Assembly: GCF_000011085.1 (NCBI RefSeq)
Contig: NC_006396.1
Location: forward strand, 496,001-560,000
Direction of reading: 5' to 3'
DNA length: 64,000 bases
From: Haloarcula marismortui ATCC 43049
GTDB lineage: Archaea; Halobacteriota; Halobacteria; Halobacteriales; Haloarculaceae
Shown here: positions 59,360 through 64,000 of the stretch, piece by piece
Position numbering within the stretch: the stretch's first letter is position 1
Layout: each line of letters begins with the position of its first letter
Position numbers and translations under genes: made by a program
The notes under the pieces: generated by a model
What the model saw: only the letters and a program-made list of their open reading frames with translations
Databases searched by the model: none
Told to the model about the DNA's origin: nothing

Positions 59360-60064
59360 ATGATATCGCTCGAGATGGACATGGTCCAGTACGACTGTCC
59401 GTACATCGACACGACACGGGACTACGAGGTGTCGTTTCTGGCCAAGCAGTGGGATTTCCACCCTGTCGAGCGGGAGCTGGAGACGCGGATCATGGTCAAC
59501 GGCGCGGACCGGGAAGAGCTGGACCGCGGGCTGAACGCACTGGAGACGCACGACCACATGGAGTCCTATCAGCTTCTCCGCCGGAAGGGCGACCTGGCGC
59601 TCATCCGCTCGCGCATCGATGAGACGAACGCGATGAGCGTCATCCGCGACCACAGTGGCTACATCACCGGCCCGTTCCGCATCCGTGACGGGTCGGAAAT
59701 CTGGCACGTTGGCTTCGACACCGAACGCGTCGCGGAAGGGACCCTGTCTGAACTAGAGCGCGACAATGACTACACTATCAGGTCCCGCGAATCGGTCGAT
59801 CTGGAGGACTACTACGACCTGCTACAGAACATCGACTCGGCGAAGCGGCTGGTCGATGGCTGTCGGGAACTCTCGGAAGTAGAGCGAAACACGCTGGAGA
59901 AGGCCGTCGAAGGCGGCTACTTCGACACGCCGCGGGACGCGACCCTGTCATCACTTGCCGAAGAGTTCGACGTGTCCAAGATGGCTATCTCGAAGAACCT
60001 CCGGCGCAGTCAGCGGAAGATACTCGACCGCGTCACGACGGCGATGAACGACGTGACCGAGTGA
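59360..60064 (+). CDS. HTH-10 (Bat-type) transcriptional regulator, second copy
   Basis: A 234-residue regulator. MISLEMDMVQYDCPYIDTTRDYEVSF start, GYITGPFRIRDGSEIWHVGFDTERV middle, and a C-terminal HTH-10 domain with PRDATLSSLAEEFDVSKMAI then RRSQRKIL. ATG at 59360 gives exactly the length of its paralogue at 3093-3797. It is convergent with a branched-chain-type ABC operon, as the paralogue is upstream of another. Ligand unknown. Confidence 0.86.
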   Translation: MISLEMDMVQYDCPYIDTTRDYEVSFLAKQWDFHPVERELETRIMVNGADREELDRGLNALETHDHMESYQLLRRKGDLALIRSRIDETNAMSVIRDHSGYITGPFRIRDGSEIWHVGFDTERVAEGTLSELERDNDYTIRSRESVDLEDYYDLLQNIDSAKRLVDGCRELSEVERNTLEKAVEGGYFDTPRDATLSSLAEEFDVSKMAISKNLRRSQRKILDRVTTAMNDVTE

Positions 60065-60089
60065 GAGCAGCGGTTGGGGCTGTGTGCTG

Positions 60090-60827
60090 CTACTCCGCTC
60101 CGCTACCCTGCATCAGTTTCTGGATGTCCTCGTCGGCCGCCAGCTCTTCCGGGTCACCGCTGGCGACGATATCCCCACGCTCAATGACGTAGAGACGGTC
60201 AACGACCTCAGGCACGTGTGTGACGTTGGACTCAGCGATGAGCACCGCAATGCCGCGTTCGTTGATGGCCCGGATGTGGCGCTTGAGGTTCTCAACGACG
60301 ACCGGAGCTAATCCCTCCAGCGGTTCATCGAGGATGAGCAGGTCGGGCTGAAGCGCGAGCGCCCGACCGATAGCGACCATCTTCGCCTGGCCGCCGCTGA
60401 GGTTCTGGACTTTCGCATCCCGGCGCTCATCGAGTTCGGTGAGCACGTCGTAGACGCTCTCGATGACCGCGTCCTCGTCGTCGATACCGCGGGCTTTCCC
60501 GCTGGTCCAGATCGGGAGGCGGAAGTTCTCGTCGACGGTCATCCCGGTGAACAGCTTCCGGTCTTCGGGCTGGTAACCGATGCCCCGCTTGGGAATCAGC
60601 TCCGAGCGAATGCTGGTCAGCTCCTCGCCGCGGAACCTGACTGAGCCGCTCCAGACCGGTGTCAAACCCATGATTCCCCGGAAGGTACTCGTCTTGCCGG
60701 CCCCGTTGCGGCCAACGAGGCCGACCGCCTCCCCGGCGTTCACGTCAAGGTCGATGTCCTCGGTAACCTGAAACCCCTCGACAGCGGCGTTGAGCCCGCG
60801 AACGGACAGCAGTGGTTCGCTACTCAT
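60090..60827 (-). CDS. livF: ABC transporter ATP-binding protein, LivF type (second system)
   Basis: A 245-residue ATPase: Walker A GRNGAGKTS, LivF-typical GIGYQPEDRKLFTGMTVDEN, signature NLSGGQAKMVAIGRAL and Walker B LLILDEPLEGLAP. It overlaps livG by 8 bp. The last gene of a five-gene operon running leftward from the right window edge. Confidence 0.92.
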   Translation of the reverse strand: MSSEPLLSVRGLNAAVEGFQVTEDIDLDVNAGEAVGLVGRNGAGKTSTFRGIMGLTPVWSGSVRFRGEELTSIRSELIPKRGIGYQPEDRKLFTGMTVDENFRLPIWTSGKARGIDDEDAVIESVYDVLTELDERRDAKVQNLSGGQAKMVAIGRALALQPDLLILDEPLEGLAPVVVENLKRHIRAINERGIAVLIAESNVTHVPEVVDRLYVIERGDIVASGDPEELAADEDIQKLMQGSGAE

Positions 60828-61590
60828 CCTCGCCCACCCCCAGGAGGAGTCGCCGGAGTTCGTCGTCGGTTTCGAGCATCGTCGGCGGGCCGACCCCGTG
60901 GACAGCCCCCTGATGAAGGGCGACGACGCGGTCGGCGTACTCCGTGACGATGTCCATATCGTGCTCGATGGTCACTGTCGTCACGCCCTCCGCCCGGCCG
61001 ACCTCGACAATCGTTTCGATGACGTACTCCTTTTCGCGGGTCGACACGCCCGAGGTCGGCTCGTCGAGCAGGAGATAGTCCGGGTCGAGACCGAACGACA
61101 TCGCCACGTCGAGCAGTTTCCGGTCACCGTGGGGCAGTTCCTCGGCGACGGTGTCAGCCGCGTCTCCGAGCCGGAACTTCTCCAACAGCTCGTTGACCTG
61201 CGCCTCCACCTCTTCGTGGCCGTCGGCCATCGAAAACAGGCTCCAGGTCTTGCCCTGTTCGGTCAGCACCACCGTCCGGAGATTCTCACGGACCGTCATC
61301 TCCTCGAATACCTTGACGACCTGAAAGCTCCGGGCGATGCCGGCGTCGACACGACCGTTTGCCGACATGCCGGTAATCTCGTCGCCGTCGAGGACGATGG
61401 ACCCCTCGTCCGGCGAGAGAAAACCGGTGAGGAGGTTGATGAACGTCGTCTTCCCGGCCCCGTTCGGACCGACGATGAAGACGAGTTCACCCTCCTCTTT
61501 GCCGAACTCGAGCGTAATGTCGTCAGTTGCGACCAGTTCACCGAAGGACTTCTGCAGATTGCGTGCTTCGAGCATCTCAGTCGACTCCAA
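60820..61590 (-). CDS. livG: ABC transporter ATP-binding protein, LivG type (second system)
   Basis: A 256-residue ATPase: Walker A GPNGAGKTT near residue 38, ARSFQVVKVFEEMTVRENL, a signature-like LPHGDRKLLDVAMSF and Walker B YLLLDEPTSGVS, then EHDMDIVTEYADRVV. Coupled to livF and to the LivM-type permease gene (overlap of 14 bp). Confidence 0.92.
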   Translation of the reverse strand: MESTEMLEARNLQKSFGELVATDDITLEFGKEEGELVFIVGPNGAGKTTFINLLTGFLSPDEGSIVLDGDEITGMSANGRVDAGIARSFQVVKVFEEMTVRENLRTVVLTEQGKTWSLFSMADGHEEVEAQVNELLEKFRLGDAADTVAEELPHGDRKLLDVAMSFGLDPDYLLLDEPTSGVSTREKEYVIETIVEVGRAEGVTTVTIEHDMDIVTEYADRVVALHQGAVHGVGPPTMLETDDELRRLLLGVGEDE

Positions 61591-62725
61591 AGAGGATTAT
61601 CCGCAGGCTAGTCAGCGCCTCTGTCACCTTCCGTTCAATCGACTGCGCGGCGCTCCGGCCCCACGCCGACAGGACGGACGGCTCACGACGCAGTTCACTG
61701 AGCCGTGCATTGACGATGCCGCCGGACCGGAGCGACCCGACGATGCCCCGCGGGAAGCCATACACGAGTATCAGGAGCACCACACCGGTCAGGAACTCGT
61801 AGTACTGGGTCACGTCTTGCCCCACGTCCTGCAGGAAGACGAGGACGACACCGCCGATGAGCGGGCCGACCAGCGTCCGGAACCCGCCCAGTATCGCCAT
61901 GAACAGGATGTCGCCCGACCGGAGGAAAAACAGCGTCCCCTCCGGACGGACGTACTGGCGGACGACGGCGAACAGCCCGCCCGCGACGCCGCCGTAGATG
62001 CCCGAGATGACGAACGCGGCCCAGACGTAGCGGCGGACCGGCAGGCCGATGAACCGCGCCCGGGTCCGTTCCTGCCCGATGGCGTCGAGGGCGTTTCGGA
62101 ACGGCGACTGCGTGATGCGGTACATCACGAACAGGCCGATGAGGATGACGACCACTGTCAGGTAGTACGTCAGAATCTGGTACACGTCGGGGCTGAACGC
62201 GGTCCCGAACAGGAGCGGCTGGTTCGCCGGCCCCGGCCGGACCGGGAGCCCGTCGCTCCCGCCGAGTGCGCTCTGGCCCAGCGCGATGGCGTACAGGAGT
62301 TGGCCGAAGGCCAGCGTCAGGAGCGCGAAGTACAGCCCCGTATGTCGCAGCGACAGCACTCCGATGATGGCCGCCATCACCGTCGCGGCGGCGATGGCTC
62401 CGAGCAACAGCAAGCCGACGCTCTGGACGCCGGCATAGCGTGCGAGGACCGCGGTCGCGTACGCGCCGGTGCCGAAGAAGGCCGCGTGGCCGAACGAGGT
62501 TAGCTTCGTGTGCCGAAGCAAGAGATTCAGCCCGACCGCCGCGAAGCCGAACAGCAGGCCCTGGTGGATGACGCTGAGCTGGAGGCTGTCGGAGAGGCTT
62601 GCGATATCTGGAATGACGAACAGGAACACGACTCCAAGGACGAGGAAGACCGCTTCTCGGCGGGTCACCTCGACCCCGAGGACGCGATACGCCGGCGTCC
62701 CGTCGCGGTCGACGCGCTCCGGCAT
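61577..62725 (-). CDS. livM: Branched-chain-type permease, LivM type (second system)
   Basis: A 382-residue permease with about nine hydrophobic segments: LNLLLRHTKLTSFGHAAFFG near residue 70, SLRHTGLYFALLTLAFGQLL near 125, IGLPVRRYVWAAFVISGIYG and ILGGFRTLVGPLIGG. ATG 62725 overlaps the livH stop. Confidence 0.91.
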   Translation of the reverse strand: MPERVDRDGTPAYRVLGVEVTRREAVFLVLGVVFLFVIPDIASLSDSLQLSVIHQGLLFGFAAVGLNLLLRHTKLTSFGHAAFFGTGAYATAVLARYAGVQSVGLLLLGAIAAATVMAAIIGVLSLRHTGLYFALLTLAFGQLLYAIALGQSALGGSDGLPVRPGPANQPLLFGTAFSPDVYQILTYYLTVVVILIGLFVMYRITQSPFRNALDAIGQERTRARFIGLPVRRYVWAAFVISGIYGGVAGGLFAVVRQYVRPEGTLFFLRSGDILFMAILGGFRTLVGPLIGGVVLVFLQDVGQDVTQYYEFLTGVVLLILVYGFPRGIVGSLRSGGIVNARLSELRREPSVLSAWGRSAAQSIERKVTEALTSLRIILFGVD

Positions 62726-63669
62726 CACGCCGTCTCACCCCACGTCCCGAACAGCCCTTCGGGTTTGACCAGCAGGATGAGTGCCATGATGGCGAACGGG
62801 GCCGCAATCTCGCCCGGCGGGTACAGCGTAATCATCCAGCTTCGGATGACGCCGACCAGAAGTGCGCCGACGAACGCCCCGCGAAGGCTGCCGAGGCCGC
62901 CGATGACGATGACGACAAAGGACAACACCAGCGGATTGGTGCCCATCTCCAGCGTCGCCGATGTCGGCGGGACGGCCATCGCGCCGGCAAAGCCGGCGAG
63001 GAACGCCCCCAACGCGAACACGAGCGTGAACACGCGGTCGGTGCTGACGCCAATCGCGGTCGCCATCTCACGGTCGATAGCCGTCGCTCTGATGATGCGC
63101 CCGGTCTTCGTGCGCTCGAAGAACCAGAACAGGCCCGCGACGACGGCCGAGCCGACGAGGATGACGAACACGTTGTAAGTCGGGTAGTTCAGTCCGACGA
63201 GTTCGCTCGTCGGAATCGCGTTGATGGCGCTGTAGACGGCGTCAGTCCGGATCGAACTGTCCCCCCAGATGAACTTCTTCACGTCGAGGAGGATGAGCAA
63301 GAGGGCGAAGGTCAGCACCAGCTGGTACACCTGGTCGCGGTCGTAAATCTGGCGCAGGAACACCGCTTCGAAGAGGGTTCCCACGGGAAGGAGGATGGCT
63401 GCCGTCACCAGCACGGCCGCGAGAACCGCGAGTATGAACACGGCGGTGCCGACGACGCCGCCCCCCGGCGGGCCGATGATGCCGATAATAAACCCGAACA
63501 CGCCGATGGCGGTGTACGCGCCCAGCGAGAACAGTTCCCCGTGGGCGAGGTTCAGGACATCCAGAATCCCCAGGATGACGGTGAGTCCTGAGGCGATCAT
63601 GAACAGGATAAACCCGAACTGAATGCCGTTGAGCGTCTGGACGAGCGCGGCTGTGGGTGTTACGGCCAT
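62725..63669 (-). CDS. livH: Branched-chain-type permease, LivH type (second system)
   Basis: A 314-residue permease: SGLTVILGILDVLNLAHGEL near residue 23, RATAIDREMATAIGVSTDRV cytoplasmic loop near 195, VIGGLGSLRGAFVGALLVG near 255, ending KPEGLFG. It follows the binding-protein gene by 9 bp. Confidence 0.92.
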   Translation of the reverse strand: MAVTPTAALVQTLNGIQFGFILFMIASGLTVILGILDVLNLAHGELFSLGAYTAIGVFGFIIGIIGPPGGGVVGTAVFILAVLAAVLVTAAILLPVGTLFEAVFLRQIYDRDQVYQLVLTFALLLILLDVKKFIWGDSSIRTDAVYSAINAIPTSELVGLNYPTYNVFVILVGSAVVAGLFWFFERTKTGRIIRATAIDREMATAIGVSTDRVFTLVFALGAFLAGFAGAMAVPPTSATLEMGTNPLVLSFVVIVIGGLGSLRGAFVGALLVGVIRSWMITLYPPGEIAAPFAIMALILLVKPEGLFGTWGETA

Positions 63670-63678
63670 GGCTCGGTA

Positions 63679-64000
63679 TCAGGCGCTCCAGCTATCCAGC
63701 CAGTCGCTCCCGGTGACACCGGGTGGCGGCGCTGTCTCGGTGGCTGCGTATGTGTTCACGTCTTCAAGCCTGGCCGCCCCGAGGTCGTCATCATACACCA
63801 TCTGGCCGGCGAAGGAGTTCGACGCGCCCTGATGGTCCTCGGCGATGTTGTGGTAGCCGGCCGGCGTGAAGAAGCCGTGGCCCTCCAGCACCTGCGCGAT
63901 CTGCTCCTGAGTCGGATAGGTGCCCAGCAGGTCGATGGCCTTCTCGACGGCCGTTGCCCAGGCGGTGACCGCCCCGTACCCGCTCATGTAGTGCGCCGTC
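63679..64000 (-). CDS. Branched-chain-type substrate-binding protein, C-terminal part
   Basis: Only the last 107 or so residues are in the window; the gene continues beyond base 64000. The visible part, MSGYGAVTAWATAVEKAIDL then QIAQVLEGHGFFTPAGYHNI, is the helix-strand end typical of these binding proteins. It heads the second transporter operon. Confidence 0.8.
   Translation of the reverse strand, partial: TAHYMSGYGAVTAWATAVEKAIDLLGTYPTQEQIAQVLEGHGFFTPAGYHNIAEDHQGASNSFAGQMVYDDDLGAARLEDVNTYAATETAPPPGVTGSDWLDSWSA

Noticed and set aside
59341-59375. ATGATTGATTG-like motif before the second HTH-10 gene, similar to the viral operator
   Set aside because: Only a short AT-rich match without a second arm; likely coincidence.
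1-64000. CRISPR array or cas genes
   Set aside because: No regularly spaced short direct repeats and no Cas-like protein seen; the regular repeats found are coding (beta-helix and DUF4397).

Overview
The window is high-GC haloarchaeal chromosome, most like Haloarcula. The support is acidic proteins with low pI, leaderless promoters with a TATA element about 27 bp from the start codon, Tat lipoproteins, haloarchaeal HTH-10 regulators, and archaeal XPB/Bax1, PAC2 and Dph6 genes. Coordinates are window coordinates. Functional calls rest on motif recognition by eye.

Layout. 1-18.6 kb: universal stress protein (partial), PEP carboxylase, an HTH-10 regulator, a five-gene branched-chain-amino-acid-type ABC importer followed by an alpha/beta hydrolase and an acyl-CoA ligase, a PAS histidine kinase, an enolase-superfamily sugar-acid dehydratase-like enzyme, a DUF4397 lipoprotein, and a small wHTH/membrane protein pair. 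18.62-37.88 kb: an integrated provirus in the 3' end of tRNA-Pro(GGG), bounded by a 16-bp direct repeat. It has an integrase module (18.7-20.4 kb), an AT-richer cargo region (20.5-25.5 kb: two phiH1-repressor-like wHTH genes, a membrane protein, vapBC set between an integrase and a second integrase 3' end, a HEPN-like gene and an unknown gene pair), and one long minus-strand viral operon (25.8-37.8 kb). That operon carries a packaging ATPase and two adjacent major-capsid-type genes, in the manner of SH1/SNJ1-type (Halopanivirales) viruses. Many of its genes overlap by ATGA, and several real genes are shorter than 50 codons.

37.9-43.7 kb: tRNA-Pro, a beta-helix surface protein, and XPB helicase - DUF389 membrane protein - Bax1 nuclease. 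43.7-49 kb: a RiPP locus with lasso-peptide-type machinery: nucleotidyltransferase, HPr-kinase-like kinase, a 32-residue precursor peptide that I found between annotated genes, B2 protease, B1 recognition element, and a divergent ABC exporter. The precursor has the lasso leader motif YxxPx(V)x3Gx5T at exact spacing. Its predicted core cannot form a lasso ring, and no lasso cyclase gene lies in the window. This is the most promising undescribed system here. 49-59.3 kb: housekeeping genes (rRNA m5C methyltransferase, PAC2 protein, SppA-like protease, DUF373, Dph6, sugar nucleotidyltransferase, Nudix, methylmalonyl-CoA epimerase and mutase, FKBP, GNAT). 59.4-64 kb: a second HTH-10 regulator and a second branched-chain-type ABC operon.

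The two ABC operons at the ends of the window are paralogous, and each lies beside a paralogous 234-residue regulator. The provirus and the RiPP locus are the two accessory regions; the rest is ordinary chromosome.
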